Shown here in pieces: positions 34,877-46,694 of a stretch of 64,000 nucleotides of DNA. Origin of the DNA: Ramlibacter rhizophilus (GTDB taxonomy: Bacteria > Pseudomonadota > Gammaproteobacteria > Burkholderiales > Burkholderiaceae_C); contig NZ_SMLL01000008.1 of the NCBI RefSeq assembly GCF_004681965.1, positions 1 to 64,000 on the forward strand, read 5' to 3'. The notes beneath the pieces were generated by a model that worked only from the letters and a program-made list of their open reading frames with translations, was not told the DNA's origin and did not search any database. Numbering within the stretch: position 1 is the stretch's first letter; the number at the start of each line of letters is the position of its first letter. Made by a program: the position numbers and the translations under genes.

Positions 34877-35158
34877 TTACTTGCTGGCGGCGGGGGCCGG
34901 CGCAGGAGCGGCGGCAGGCGCGGGGGCCGAACTGGTTCCGGGAGCGGCCGCGGGCGTGGCGTCCGCAGCGGGCGCTGCGGCGGGTGCCGCGGCATCGGCC
35001 GCAGGCGCTGCGGCGGGGGCAGCGGCTTCGGCGGGGGCCGGTGCGGGCGCAGGTGCCGGCGCGGCCACGGGCGCGGGGGCCGGCGCGGGTTCTTCGGTCT
35101 TGCTGCAGGCGGCGAGCACGGCAGCAGCGAGCGCTGCGAGGACGAGCGATTTCTTCAT
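34877..35158 (-). CDS. Small Ala/Pro-rich lipoprotein
   Basis: 93 aa. Lipoprotein signal MKKSLVLAALAAAVLAAC with the lipid-modified Cys at residue 18, then SKTEEP and about 70 residues built almost only of Ala and Pro with a few Asp/Glu/Thr. No folded domain is visible. It may act as a periplasmic spacer or cell-envelope lipoprotein; no function is known. It is monocistronic, with a TATAAT -10 about 110 bp upstream and a strong terminator downstream, which supports real expression. Confidence 0.75.
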   Translation of the reverse strand: MKKSLVLAALAAAVLAACSKTEEPAPAPAPVAAPAPAPAPAPAEAAAPAAAPAADAAAPAAAPAADATPAAAPGTSSAPAPAAAPAPAPAASK

Positions 35159-35264
35159 GGAAACGGTTTCCTTGTGGAGACGGGTGATCCGGTGTTGTTC
35201 GTTATGGATGCGATCGGTGGATCGCAGCGTGGAGAGACACCCGGACCCCTCCGCGCCGCCGCAG

Positions 35265-35270
35265 ATTATA
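35265..35270 (-). promoter_or_regulatory. Putative -10 box of the Ala/Pro-rich lipoprotein gene
   Basis: Perfect TATAAT on the minus strand, about 107 nt before the ATG at 35158. A matching -35 is not convincing. The long leader could carry regulation. Confidence 0.45.
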
Positions 35271-35309
35271 GGAAGCGCCTCATGGAAAACCCGAAGCTCG
35301 CGGCAGTTC

Positions 35310-35819
35310 TCACAGGCCCAGGGTGGAGGCCGGGAACGCCGTCGTGCTCTTGGCCAGCCAGCCCTGCAACTCTTCGTGCAGCAGGTGGCGCCGGGCGGTG
35401 TCGTGGCTGGCCAGGCCCGCCCATCGCTGCAGGTCCTGCCGCTGCATCATCCAGCCGGGTGCCCAGATCGCGCTGGGGATTTCCAGCGGGTCGGCATTGC
35501 GGCAGGCACGCGCCTCGATGATGTCCGACCAGGTCTTGCGCCAGGCGACGAAGCGCGCATGCTGGCGCGTCGCCTCGTCCCAGCGCCGCGCCAGCAGCGT
35601 GATGCGGCGCCCCTGCCGTGACCAGGCCATGAGGGATTCGGCAAGCTCGCGTTCTCCCAGAGGCCAGTCGAGGAAGTCGGCGTCGCTCAGGATGATCTGC
35701 CGCCAGCCCTCGCGCGCCGCGCAGGCCAGTGCATCGCGCACGAGTTGCTGGAACTGCACGCGCCCTTCGAAGCGTGCGTCGGGCAGCGCGGGGCCGCCGT
35801 GGTGTTCGCCAAGTGTCAT
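35310..35819 (-). CDS. Hypothetical protein coupled to the cupin oxygenase gene
   Basis: 169-aa soluble protein that I do not recognise. Visible features: REGWRQIILSDADFLDWPLGE, AWSRQGRRITLLARRWDE and HARFVAWRKTWSDIIEAR, a mix of alpha and beta with many Trp and Arg. The pattern faintly recalls a phospholipase-D-like half domain, but no HxK motif is seen. The ATG at 35819 overlaps the stop of the upstream cupin gene (ATGA), so it is translated after it; a role beside that oxygenase is possible. Confidence 0.7.
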   Translation of the reverse strand: MTLGEHHGGPALPDARFEGRVQFQQLVRDALACAAREGWRQIILSDADFLDWPLGERELAESLMAWSRQGRRITLLARRWDEATRQHARFVAWRKTWSDIIEARACRNADPLEIPSAIWAPGWMMQRQDLQRWAGLASHDTARRHLLHEELQGWLAKSTTAFPASTLGL

Positions 35820-36946
35820 GAGTCCCCGGGTCCTTCGTTCAGCCAGCCCGCCTCGCACCACGAGGCCAGCAGTTCGCGCGCGCCGTCGCTGGCACCCGCG
35901 AGATCCTTCGCATCCAGCCGGCGCTCGTCGGCCAGCCGGCGCATCAGGCGCGCGTCACGGCCGCTCGCGCGCCAGCTCTCGCCGTTGATGAATATGTGAT
36001 GCGCGTCGTAGAGCATGCGCGAGCGCGCATCGAGCCGCACGCCACGCAGCCGGCGCGGCGCCGCTTGCGACTCGAACCAGACGCTGGGCTTGGGCTCGCT
36101 CAGGAACTCGCCGAGCGCGCGGTCCAGCAGGCGCGGCTCGCGCAGCGCCGCCGCCAGCGCCTCGTGCGCGAACTCGCCCAGCGCGTCCGGGATGGCGCCT
36201 GGGGTGGCCGTGGCGGGCTGGCGTGGGTCGCGGTAGAGCGCGCCGCCGAGCTGCTCGGCGGCGTCCTCGGCCAGCCGCTGCAGCAGCTCGCGGGCGATCT
36301 CGGCGCGCCCCGGCGAGCGAAAGCCGATGGAGTAGGTCTGGCACTCGCCCTCGGCCACGCCGTCGTGCGCATAGCGCGGCGGCAGGTAGAGCATGTCGCC
36401 GGGCTCCAGCACGAACTCCTCTTCGGGCTCGAAGTTCGCGAGGATCTTCAGCGGCAGCTCGGGATGCAGCGTGAGGTCCGCCTGGCGGCCGATGCGCCAG
36501 CGGCGGCGCCCCTGCGCCTGCAGCAGGAAGACGTCGTAGCTGTCGAAGTGCGGCCCCACGCCGCCGCCGTCGGTGGCATAGGACACCATGAGGTCGTCCA
36601 GCCGCGCCTCGGGCACGAAGCGGAACTGCTGCAGGAGCCCATGCACGGCGGCGTCGTGCAGGTCCATGCCCTGCAGCAGCAGGGTCCAGCCGGGTCGGTT
36701 GCGCGGCGGGATGGCGCGGCGCGTGAAGGGTCCGCGCTGCAGGCGCCAGTGCCCGCCGTCCTGGGACACCAGGCGCGACTCCACCTCCTCGCGGGTGGCC
36801 AGCTCGAACAGCTGCTCGCGCGCAAGCAGCGGCTGCAGGCCCGGGATGGCCCCGCGCACCAGCAGCGGCTTGCGCTGCCAGTGACGCTTCATGAAACGCT
36901 CGGGACTGAGGCCGCCGAGCAGGGCCAAGGGGTGATCGATTCGCAT
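35816..36946 (-). CDS. JmjC/cupin ribosomal oxygenase-like protein (YcfD/RoxA type)
   Basis: 376-aa Fe(II)/2-oxoglutarate oxygenase. Opening LSPERFMKRHWQRKPLLVRGA is the YcfD family start. The iron-binding H-x-D is in VGPHFDSYDVFLLQ, with the distal His in YLPPRYAHDGVAE, then the wing domain. E. coli YcfD (RoxA) hydroxylates an Arg in ribosomal protein L16; the same role is inferred. The ATG at 36946 gives MRIDHPLALLGG. It is divergent from the SlyD-like gene with only 32 bp between starts. Confidence 0.88.
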   Translation of the reverse strand: MRIDHPLALLGGLSPERFMKRHWQRKPLLVRGAIPGLQPLLAREQLFELATREEVESRLVSQDGGHWRLQRGPFTRRAIPPRNRPGWTLLLQGMDLHDAAVHGLLQQFRFVPEARLDDLMVSYATDGGGVGPHFDSYDVFLLQAQGRRRWRIGRQADLTLHPELPLKILANFEPEEEFVLEPGDMLYLPPRYAHDGVAEGECQTYSIGFRSPGRAEIARELLQRLAEDAAEQLGGALYRDPRQPATATPGAIPDALGEFAHEALAAALREPRLLDRALGEFLSEPKPSVWFESQAAPRRLRGVRLDARSRMLYDAHHIFINGESWRASGRDARLMRRLADERRLDAKDLAGASDGARELLASWCEAGWLNEGPGDS

Positions 36947-36978
36947 GGATGAGCTGAAGGCTGCGAGAATTCTGCGCC

Positions 36979-37497
36979 ATGGAAATCTCGCAACAATGCG
37001 TGGTCGCACTTACGTGGACCCTGGAGGACACGCTCGGCGAAACGCTGGACACGCTCGACGAACCGGTGGAGTTCCTGGTGGGCGGCGGCGATCTGCTCGC
37101 CCGCATCGAGGAGGCGCTGCAGGGCCACGAGCCCGGAGACCGGGTGGACCTGCACCTCGAACCCGAGGATGCCTTCGGCGACTGGAATGACCAGCTGGTC
37201 TTCCTGGAGCCGCGCAGGCTCTTTCCCGACGAGCTGGAAGAAGGCATGACCTTCGAGGGCCTGCCCGCCGGTGCGAACCCGCAGGCACCGGCCGATGCGC
37301 TCTACACCGTCACGGACATCTACCCGGACCACGTGGTGCTGGACGGCAACCATCCCCTGGCCGGCATCGCGCTGCGCCTGCACCTGAAGGTGGAGGCCGT
37401 GCGCGAAGCCACCGAGGAAGAAGTCGGACGCGGTTCCGCCGGCTCAGGCTTCTTCCGCATCCATCCCCAGTCGCCGGGGAACGATACGGTCCACTGA
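36979..37497 (+). CDS. FKBP-type peptidyl-prolyl isomerase, SlyD-like
   Basis: 172-aa prolyl isomerase. The order FKBP strand - IF (chaperone) insert - FKBP is seen in FLVGGGDLLARIEEALQGHEPGD, PEDAFGDWNDQLV, then the insert, and DGNHPLAGIALRLHLKVEAV at the end. The opening SQQCVVALTWTLED is typical. It lacks the metal-binding His/Cys-rich tail of E. coli SlyD. Cytoplasmic. It starts 32 bp from the divergent cupin gene, so the two promoters must overlap. Confidence 0.9.
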   Translation: MEISQQCVVALTWTLEDTLGETLDTLDEPVEFLVGGGDLLARIEEALQGHEPGDRVDLHLEPEDAFGDWNDQLVFLEPRRLFPDELEEGMTFEGLPAGANPQAPADALYTVTDIYPDHVVLDGNHPLAGIALRLHLKVEAVREATEEEVGRGSAGSGFFRIHPQSPGNDTVH

Positions 37498-37585
37498 CTT
37501 TGCGGACGCCTCAGCGATAAGTGCAGGCACACAACGGTCCCTACAAGCGGCCACCGCGGAACCGGCTCCGCCGGGCCGCTGGTGG

Positions 37586-37650
37586 CGCCCCCCTGGGGGG
37601 GAGAGGGCGATAGCCCGAGGGGGCCCGCCGAAGGCGCTTCGGGGGGGGGG
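37586..37650. repeat. G+C-rich double-hairpin repeat (second type)
   Basis: Two hairpins: CCCCCC-T-GGGGGG (37588-37600) and CCGAAG-GCG-CTTCGG (37628-37642), joined by a GGGCGATAGCCCGAGGGGGC segment and ending in a run of G. It differs from the paired-arm elements elsewhere. It abuts the stop of the lipoprotein gene, with SlyD converging, so it may end transcription. Confidence 0.6.
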
Positions 37651-38196
37651 CTACACCCGGTAGATCACGCCGTTGTCCACCCGCACCCGGTCGCCCACGC
37701 GCAGGTCGCCGGTCGCGGCCACTTCGTACATGCGGGTCGTGCCCTGGTCGGTGACCACGGTGACGCGGTAGCTGGGCGAGTTCATGGTCGCACCGGGCGG
37801 GTTGCTGCTGGCGCCACCCACCTGCGAGCCGACGGCGGCGCCGCCCAGGCCACCCAGGACCGTCGCGGCATCGCGGCCACTGCCGCCGCCGATCTGGCGG
37901 CCCAGCACGGCCCCCGCGACGCCACCGACGACCGCGCCCAGGATGTTGGGCTGGCTGGCGGCCGGTGCGGCGCCGGGCGGGACGTACTCGATGTTGGTGA
38001 CCCGGCCAAACACCAGGCCGGCAGTCGGTGTGCCGGCCGCGGGATAGGTCGGCGCGGTCGGATACGTGGCCGTCGGGTAGGTGGTGGTGGGGTAGCTCGA
38101 GGTCAACGGCGTGCTGCTGCACGCCGCCAGGGCCGCCGCGGTGAGGGCGAGGGCGCCGACCTGGGCCGTACGGACGAAGCGGGTGGTATCAGGCAT
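37651..38196 (-). CDS. Glycine-zipper 2TM-domain outer-membrane lipoprotein (SlyB-like)
   Basis: 181-aa lipoprotein: signal peptide with lipobox LAAC (residues about 22-25), a Tyr-Pro-Thr repeat linker (YPTTTYPTATYPTAPTYP), then a glycine-zipper region (GAVVGGVAGAVLGRQIGGGSG and GGLGGAAVGSQVGG) and a C-terminal beta domain (YRVTVVTDQGTTRMYEV, DLRVGDRVRV). Related proteins (SlyB/Pcp type) are envelope lipoproteins. AAGGAG precedes the ATG at 38196. Monocistronic, upstream of a hairpin repeat. Confidence 0.87.
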   Translation of the reverse strand: MPDTTRFVRTAQVGALALTAAALAACSSTPLTSSYPTTTYPTATYPTAPTYPAAGTPTAGLVFGRVTNIEYVPPGAAPAASQPNILGAVVGGVAGAVLGRQIGGGSGRDAATVLGGLGGAAVGSQVGGASSNPPGATMNSPSYRVTVVTDQGTTRMYEVAATGDLRVGDRVRVDNGVIYRV

Positions 38197-38362
38197 GTGG
38201 ATCTCCTTAGGCTGATGGGGCGCGCACCTCCCGGGCGAGAGGCCGCAGCCATCCATGTCCCGGATTGGACCCAGCCAAGCTCGTGCTTGCGGGAAGTGCA
38301 AGCCGCTGCTTGCTGTAGGAGTTCGAGCGGGCCGGCGTAGGAAGCGGCGGCCGCCGAAAAGC

Positions 38363-38809
38363 TCAGGCCCGCCCCGTCGAGCCGTAGCCGCCCGCGCCCC
38401 GCTGGCTGGCGGGAAACTCATCGACCACGTTGAAGCGCGCCTGCACCACCGGCACGATGACCAGCTGCGCCAGCCGCTCCATGGGTTGCAGCGTGAAGGC
38501 GAGGTCGCTGCGGTTCCAGCAGCTCACCATGAGCTGGCCCTGGTAGTCGCTGTCGATCAGGCCCACCAGGTTGCCCAGCACGATGCCGTGCTTGTGGCCC
38601 AGGCCCGAGCGCGGAAGGATCAGCGCCGCATAGCCCGGGTCCTTGAGCCACATGGCGATGCCGGTGGGCACCAGACGCCAGGCGTTGGGCGCGAGCTCGA
38701 TGGGCTGGTCGATGCAGGCGCGCAGGTCCAGGCCGGCGCTGCCCGGCGTGGCATAGGTGGGCAGCTGGTCCACCATGCGGGGGTCCAGGATCTTGATGTC
38801 GACGTTCAT
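38363..38809 (-). CDS. dut: dUTP diphosphatase
   Basis: 148-aa trimeric dUTPase keeping uracil out of DNA and feeding dTMP synthesis. All five motifs are seen: [33 protein letters not shown] and the C-terminal [12 protein letters not shown] (motif V). The ATG overlaps the coaBC stop (ATGA), the usual coaBC-dut order. Confidence 0.97.
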   Translation of the reverse strand: MNVDIKILDPRMVDQLPTYATPGSAGLDLRACIDQPIELAPNAWRLVPTGIAMWLKDPGYAALILPRSGLGHKHGIVLGNLVGLIDSDYQGQLMVSCWNRSDLAFTLQPMERLAQLVIVPVVQARFNVVDEFPASQRGAGGYGSTGRA

Positions 38810-40041
38810 GAGGCACAGACGAGGGAGGCGGCCGGCAGGCGGCGGGCGATGTCGTTCACGAGCTGGCGCGCCAGCGAGAGCTTGGAGGCGCGCGGCAGCT
38901 CGCGGTGGCCGCCCTCGTCCACCAGCAGCAGCTGGTTGTCGTCGCGGCCGAAGGCCGCCGGGCCGATGTTGCCCACCAGGAGCGGCACACCCTTGCGGGC
39001 CCGCTTGGCCTGCGCATGCGCAAGCAGGTCGTGGCTTTCGGCGGCGAAGCCCACGCAGAAGAGCGCCCCCGAACGGGCCCGCTCGCTGCGGGCGAGCGTG
39101 TGCAGGATGTCCGGGTTCTCGGCAAAACGCAGAACCGGCGGCTCGCCGCTGCCGTCCTTCTTGATCTTCTGCGCCGCCGACTCCGCCGGGCGCCAGTCGG
39201 CCACGGCGGCGGTGGCGATGAACACATGGGCGCGCAGCGCCTCGGCCTCGCACGCGGCCAGCATCTGCCGGCCCGTGGTGACGTCGATGCGGGCGACGCC
39301 GCGCGGCGTGGGCAGGCTCACCGGGCCGGCCACCAGGGTCACCTCGGCGCCGGCTTCGCGCGCCGCGCGGGCGATGGCGAATCCCATCTTGCCGGAGGAG
39401 TGGTTGGTGATGCCGCGCACGGGGTCCATGCCCTCGAAGGTGGGACCGGCCGTGACGAGCACCCGGCGACCGGCCAGCGACTTGGGCTGGAACTGCGCGA
39501 CGATGTCCTCGAGCAGTTCGGCCGCCTCCAGCATGCGGCCGTCGCCGGTCTCGCCGCAGGCCTGCTCACCCGTGCCCACCCCCAGCACCCGCGCGCCGTC
39601 CTCGGCCACGCGGGCGAAGTTGCGGCGGGTGGCGGGGTGGTCCCACATCTCGCGGTTCATCGCCGGGGCCAGCAGCAGGGGCACCTTGTCCAGCGGACGG
39701 GCCAGGCACAGCAGGGACAGCAGTTCGTCGGCCCGCCCCTGCGCCAGGCGCGCGGCGAAGTCGGCGCTGCAGGGGGCCACGACGATGGCGTCGGCCTCGC
39801 GCGTGAGGTTGATGTGGGGCATGTTGTTGGCCTCGCGCGCATCCCACTGCGAGCCGTGCACGGGCCGCCCGGACAGGGCCTGCATGGTCACCGGGGTGAT
39901 GAAGCGCTCGGCGGCCTCGGTCATGACCACCTGCACCGTCGCCCCCTCCTTGACCAGCAGCCGGCACAATTCCGCGGCCTTGTAGCACGCGATGCCCCCG
40001 GACAGTCCCAGGACGAGGTGTTTGCCGGCCAGGTCGCTCAT
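38806..40041 (-). CDS. coaBC: Bifunctional phosphopantothenoylcysteine decarboxylase / phosphopantothenate-cysteine ligase
   Basis: 411-aa coenzyme A biosynthesis enzyme. N-terminal flavin-dependent decarboxylase: [19 protein letters not shown], the [20 protein letters not shown] block and [17 protein letters not shown]-terminal ligase: [18 protein letters not shown] then [15 protein letters not shown]. The ATG at 40041 gives [12 protein letters not shown]. It is followed by dut with a 4-bp overlap and is divergent from pyrG. Confidence 0.95.
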   Translation of the reverse strand: MSDLAGKHLVLGLSGGIACYKAAELCRLLVKEGATVQVVMTEAAERFITPVTMQALSGRPVHGSQWDAREANNMPHINLTREADAIVVAPCSADFAARLAQGRADELLSLLCLARPLDKVPLLLAPAMNREMWDHPATRRNFARVAEDGARVLGVGTGEQACGETGDGRMLEAAELLEDIVAQFQPKSLAGRRVLVTAGPTFEGMDPVRGITNHSSGKMGFAIARAAREAGAEVTLVAGPVSLPTPRGVARIDVTTGRQMLAACEAEALRAHVFIATAAVADWRPAESAAQKIKKDGSGEPPVLRFAENPDILHTLARSERARSGALFCVGFAAESHDLLAHAQAKRARKGVPLLVGNIGPAAFGRDDNQLLLVDEGGHRELPRASKLSLARQLVNDIARRLPAASLVCAS

Positions 40042-40061
40042 TCGGCCGAGTTTACGCTGCC

Positions 40062-41779
<1,718 letters not shown>

Positions 41780-41805
41780 GACCGTCCAGCCACCGCGAAC
41801 GCCGC

Positions 41806-42096
41806 ATGCCCAGCGCCTACCTCATCGCCCACGTGGACGTCCACGACCCGCAGCAGTACGAGGCCTACAAGAAGCTGTCCACGCACGCCATGCAGGTCCA
41901 TGGGGCCGAGCTGTGCATCCGCGGCGGCGCGGTCACCGTGCTGGAGGGCGACTGGTCGCCCTCGCGCGTGGTGATGCTCAGGTTTCCTTCCGTCGAGGCC
42001 GCGCGGGCCTTCCACGACTCGCCGGAATACCGGGCGGCGCGCCAGGCGCGCGAAGGCATCGCCACCATGCGCATGATCGCCGTCGAGGGCGTCTAG
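41806..42096 (+). CDS. DUF1330 family protein
   Basis: 96-aa dimeric alpha/beta-barrel-like protein. AYLIAHVDVHDPQQYEAYKKL, GDWSPSRVVMLRFPSVEAA and FHDSPEYRAARQAREG are characteristic of DUF1330. Function unknown. It lies between pyrG and eno on the same strand with gaps of about 30 bp, probably co-transcribed. Confidence 0.88.
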   Translation: MPSAYLIAHVDVHDPQQYEAYKKLSTHAMQVHGAELCIRGGAVTVLEGDWSPSRVVMLRFPSVEAARAFHDSPEYRAARQAREGIATMRMIAVEGV

Positions 42097-43410
<1,314 letters not shown>

Positions 43411-43465
43411 TATCAGTCCTTGTTTTCCCCCTGCACGAGATGCTGCGCGGCCATAATGGCGGCCC

Positions 43466-43741
43466 ATGGCGTCCCGTGCAGTTCCGGCCTTCCTGATCAC
43501 GCTGCTGGTGGTGTTTCACGCACAGCTGTGGTTCGGCCGGGGCAGCGTCGCCGAGGTGAGCGACATGCAGCGGCGCCTGCAGGGGCAGCGCGAGGCCAAC
43601 CAGCGCGCCCAGGAAGCCAACCAGCGCCTGGCCTTCGAGGTCCGCGACCTGCAGGAAGGCCTGGAGATGGTCGAGGAGAAAGCCCGCATGGAGCTCGGCA
43701 TGGTCAAGCCCAACGAGATCTACGTGCAGGTCACGCCCTGA
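43466..43741 (+). CDS. ftsB: Cell division protein FtsB
   Basis: 91-aa bitopic protein of the FtsQ-FtsB-FtsL complex. One N-terminal span (residues about 6-24), then a coiled coil (residues about 30-72, RRLQGQREANQRAQEANQR), and the conserved end KARMELGMVKPNEIYVQV. The eno-ftsB order is conserved in proteobacteria. Confidence 0.93.
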   Translation: MASRAVPAFLITLLVVFHAQLWFGRGSVAEVSDMQRRLQGQREANQRAQEANQRLAFEVRDLQEGLEMVEEKARMELGMVKPNEIYVQVTP

Positions 43742-43781
43742 CGCCGGGCGCTGCGCGCTCCGCATCCCTCCCGAGGCTCCC

Positions 43782-44447
43782 GTGAGCCGCCCTCCCCTCG
43801 CTCCTGCCTTGACGATCGCCGTGCTCGGTGCCGAAAGCACGGGCAAGACGCAGCTGTGCGAGCAGCTGGCCGAACGACTGCGCGCGCGCGGCCACCGCGT
43901 GGCCATGGTGCCGGAACTGCTGCGAGCGTGGTGCGAGCGCGCCGGCCGCACGCCGCGTCCCGAGGAGCAGCTGCCCATCGCCCGCGAGCAGGAAGCCGCC
44001 GTCGATGCCGCCGCACAGGAGGCGGACATCGTGGTCGCCGACACCAGCGCCCTCATGGTCGCCCTCTACAGCGGCATGCTGTTCAAGGACGGCGAGCTGG
44101 TCCGCTTCGCGGCGCAGCGCCAGCGCCGCTACGGCCTGACCCTGCTCACCGGCCTGGACCTGCCCTGGGTGCCCGACGGGCTCCACCGCGCCGGCCCCGA
44201 GGTGCGTGCCGACGTGGACCGGCAGCTGCGCGAGCAACTGGGCCGGGCGGGCGTGGACTGGCGCATGGTCTACGGCAGGGGTGAGGCGCGCACCCGGCAC
44301 GCGCTCGAATCGGTGGCCGACGCGGCCCCGTGGGCCTGGTCGCCCGAGCCGCCCCCCGTGGCGAGGTGGCAGGGAGCGTGCGAGGCCTGCGCAGATCCCG
44401 AGTGCGAGCACCGCTTGTTCACGGGGCTGATTCGCGCGACCCAGTGA
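43782..44447 (+). CDS. AAA-type ATPase / NadR-like kinase domain protein
   Basis: 221-aa P-loop protein: LGAESTGKTQLCEQLAERL at the N-terminus, then MVPELLRAWCERAGRTP, IVVADTSALMVALYSG and LTGLDLPWVPDGLH, the pattern of AAA_28/NadR ribosylnicotinamide kinase domains. GTG start at 43782. A Cys-rich C-terminus (CEACADPECEHRLF) may bind metal. A role in NAD salvage is possible; the exact substrate is unproven. It follows ftsB by 40 bp. Confidence 0.77.
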   Translation: MSRPPLAPALTIAVLGAESTGKTQLCEQLAERLRARGHRVAMVPELLRAWCERAGRTPRPEEQLPIAREQEAAVDAAAQEADIVVADTSALMVALYSGMLFKDGELVRFAAQRQRRYGLTLLTGLDLPWVPDGLHRAGPEVRADVDRQLREQLGRAGVDWRMVYGRGEARTRHALESVADAAPWAWSPEPPPVARWQGACEACADPECEHRLFTGLIRATQ

Positions 44448-44493
44448 AATGCGCGTGGCTGTCGGCGGACGAACCCGCACGAAGGCACCGCCC

Positions 44494-44499
44494 TAGAAT
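44494..44499 (+). promoter_or_regulatory. Putative -10 box of the RidA-family gene
   Basis: TAGAAT 25 nt before the ATG at 44525; the same hexamer occurs upstream of other genes in the window. Confidence 0.35.
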
Positions 44500-44524
44500 T
44501 TCCGTTCACCGCGAAGGACCCCCC

Positions 44525-44980
44525 ATGACCATTGCCCAGAAGCTCCAGGAACTGAACATCACCCTGCCCCCGGTGGCCACGCCGGCCGCGGCCTACGTGC
44601 CCTTCGTGCGTACCGGCAATCTCGTCTTCCTGAGCGGCCACATCGCGCGCAAGGAGGGCAAGCCCTGGGTGGGCCAGCTCGGGCGTGAGCTGTCCACCGA
44701 GGAAGGCAAGGCCGCCGCGCGCGCCATCGCCATCGACCTGCTGGGAACACTGCAGGCCGCCGTGGGCGACCTGGAGAAGGTGCGCCGCATCGTCAAGGTG
44801 ATGAGCCTGGTCAACTCCACGCCCGATTTCACCGAACAGCACCTGGTCACCAACGGCGCGAGCGAACTCTTCGGCCAGGTCTTCGGCGACAAGGGCGCCC
44901 ACGCGCGCAGCGCTTTCGGCGTGGCGCAGATACCGCTGGGCGCGTGCGTGGAGATCGAGCTGGTCGCCGAAGTGGACTGA
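44525..44980 (+). CDS. RidA family protein
   Basis: 151-aa protein of the RidA/YjgF superfamily (the longer YjgH-like branch): LVFLSGHIARKEGKPWVG, VKVMSLVNSTPDFTEQHLV and ARSAFGVAQIPLGACVEIE. The conserved Arg that binds carboxylates in RidA is in the ARSAFGV segment. RidA hydrolyses reactive enamine/imine intermediates; the role of this branch is less certain. It converges on the gamma-glutamyltransferase gene with a 6-bp gap. Confidence 0.9.
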   Translation: MTIAQKLQELNITLPPVATPAAAYVPFVRTGNLVFLSGHIARKEGKPWVGQLGRELSTEEGKAAARAIAIDLLGTLQAAVGDLEKVRRIVKVMSLVNSTPDFTEQHLVTNGASELFGQVFGDKGAHARSAFGVAQIPLGACVEIELVAEVD

Positions 44981-44986
44981 AGCCGT

Positions 44987-46594
44987 TCAGAAGCCCGCGA
45001 CCTGCCCGTCCCGGCGCGGGTCGCTCGCGCAGACGTAGCCCTCCACCTTCGGGTCGCCCGCGCGCCAGATGAACTGGCCGGCGCCGAAGTCCTGGTAGCT
45101 GTCCTGGATCACCTCGACCCGGTGGCCACGCGCCAGCAGGCCCTGCACGGTGCCCGCGTCCATCTGCTGCTCCACGTTGATCTCCAGGCCGGCGTTGTAG
45201 CGCCAGCGCGGCGCGTCGCAGGCGGCCTGCGGGTTCTGGCCATAGTCCAGCATGCGCACCAGCGTCTGCATGTGGCCCTGCGGCTGCATGTTGGCCCCCA
45301 TGACACCGAAGCTCATGACCGGCTCGCCGCCGCGCGTGAGGAAAGCCGGGATGATGGTGTGGAAGGGTCGCTTGCCCGGCCCCACCTGGTTCGGGCCGGA
45401 CTTCAGGCTGAAGGCATGGCCGCGGTTCTGCAGGCTGATGCCGAACTGCGGCTCCACGCAGCCCGAGCCGAAGCCCATGTAGTTGCTCTGGATGAAGCTC
45501 ACCATCATGCCGTCCTCGTCGGCGGCGGTGAGGTAGATGGTGCCGCCCTTGACCGGGTTGCCGGCGCCGAAGTCCTGGGCCCGCTGCGGATCGATGAGGC
45601 GGGCGCGGCTGGCCAGGTAGGCATCGTCCAGCATCTGCTCGGGGGTCACCTCCATGCTGGCGGGCTCGGCCACGTAGCGATAGACGTCCGCGAAGGCGAG
45701 CTTCATGGCCTCGATCTGCAGGTGCTGCGAATCCACGCCGTCCACCGGCAGGCCGGCCACGTCGAACTTCTCCAGGATGCCCAGCGCAATGAGCGCGGCG
45801 ATGCCCTGCCCGTTGGGCGGGATCTCGTGCAGCGTGTGGCCGCGGTAGTCGCGCGCGATGGGCTCGACCCATTCGGGGCGGTAGCTCGCGAGGTCCTGCG
45901 CGGCGAGGGCCGCGCCGTGCTCGCCCGCGAAGCGCACCAGCGCCTGCGCCATCTCGCCTTCGTAGAAGGCCCGTCCCTTCGATTCGGCGATGGCGCGCAG
46001 CCCGCGCGCGGCCGCCTGGAAGCGGAACAGCTCGCCGACCCGGGGCGCCCGGCCCCAGGGCATGAAGGCCTGCGCGAAGCCCGGCTGCGCCGCCAGCTCC
46101 GGCGCACCGGCCGCCCACTTCTGCTGCACCACCACCGGCACGAGGTACCCGCGCTCGGCGATCTCGATGGCCGGCTCCATGAGGTCGGCGAACGGCAGCC
46201 GGCCGAAACGCTCCGACAGCGCCGCCCAGCCCGCCACCGCACCGGGCACCGTGACCGAATCCAGCCCGCGCTTGGGCGGCTGCGCCGCCTCGCCATGGCG
46301 GCGGGAAAAGTACTCGGGGGTCCAGGCCGCAGGCGCGCGGCCCGAGGCGTTCAGGCCGTGCAGCTGCCGGCCGTCCCAGAGGATGGCGAAGGCGTCGCTG
46401 CCCAGGCCGTTGCTGACCGGCTCGCAGATGGTCATGGCGGCCGCGGCGGCGATGGCGGCATCGACCGCATTGCCGCCCTTGGCCAGCATGCGCAGGCCCG
46501 CCTGGGCAGCCAGGGGGTGGGAGGTGGCGACCGCGTTGCGGGCGAAGACCGGCAGGCGTGGCGTGAAGTAGGGGTTGCTGAAATCGAAATGCAT
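44987..46594 (-). CDS. Gamma-glutamyltransferase family protein
   Basis: 535-aa Ntn-hydrolase. N-terminal NAVATSHPLAAQAGLRMLAKGGNAVDAAI is classic. The autocleavage/catalytic Thr is probably that of GGTIYLTAADEDG, followed by QSNYMGFGSG and later GPGKRPFHTIIPAF. No signal peptide is seen, unlike E. coli Ggt, so it may be cytoplasmic; related enzymes include cephalosporin acylases and Ywrd-type proteins. Divergent from a LysR gene that may regulate it. Confidence 0.9.
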   Translation of the reverse strand: MHFDFSNPYFTPRLPVFARNAVATSHPLAAQAGLRMLAKGGNAVDAAIAAAAAMTICEPVSNGLGSDAFAILWDGRQLHGLNASGRAPAAWTPEYFSRRHGEAAQPPKRGLDSVTVPGAVAGWAALSERFGRLPFADLMEPAIEIAERGYLVPVVVQQKWAAGAPELAAQPGFAQAFMPWGRAPRVGELFRFQAAARGLRAIAESKGRAFYEGEMAQALVRFAGEHGAALAAQDLASYRPEWVEPIARDYRGHTLHEIPPNGQGIAALIALGILEKFDVAGLPVDGVDSQHLQIEAMKLAFADVYRYVAEPASMEVTPEQMLDDAYLASRARLIDPQRAQDFGAGNPVKGGTIYLTAADEDGMMVSFIQSNYMGFGSGCVEPQFGISLQNRGHAFSLKSGPNQVGPGKRPFHTIIPAFLTRGGEPVMSFGVMGANMQPQGHMQTLVRMLDYGQNPQAACDAPRWRYNAGLEINVEQQMDAGTVQGLLARGHRVEVIQDSYQDFGAGQFIWRAGDPKVEGYVCASDPRRDGQVAGF

Positions 46595-46631
46595 CGCGGC
46601 TCCAGGATCGAAGGCCCATTATCGGGAGCGC

Positions 46632-46660
46632 AAAGCAAAAGAAAAAGCGACTATTGCTTT
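46632..46660. promoter_or_regulatory. Candidate LysR operator in the ggt/lysR divergent gap
   Basis: Dyad AAAGCAA (46632-46638) and TTGCTTT (46654-46660), a perfect 7-bp inverted repeat with a 15-bp spacer, in the most A+T-rich stretch of the region. The geometry fits a LysR recognition site controlling both divergent genes. Confidence 0.5.
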
Positions 46661-46694
46661 AGCCACGATCAACAAACGCTTTAGCATCCACGGC

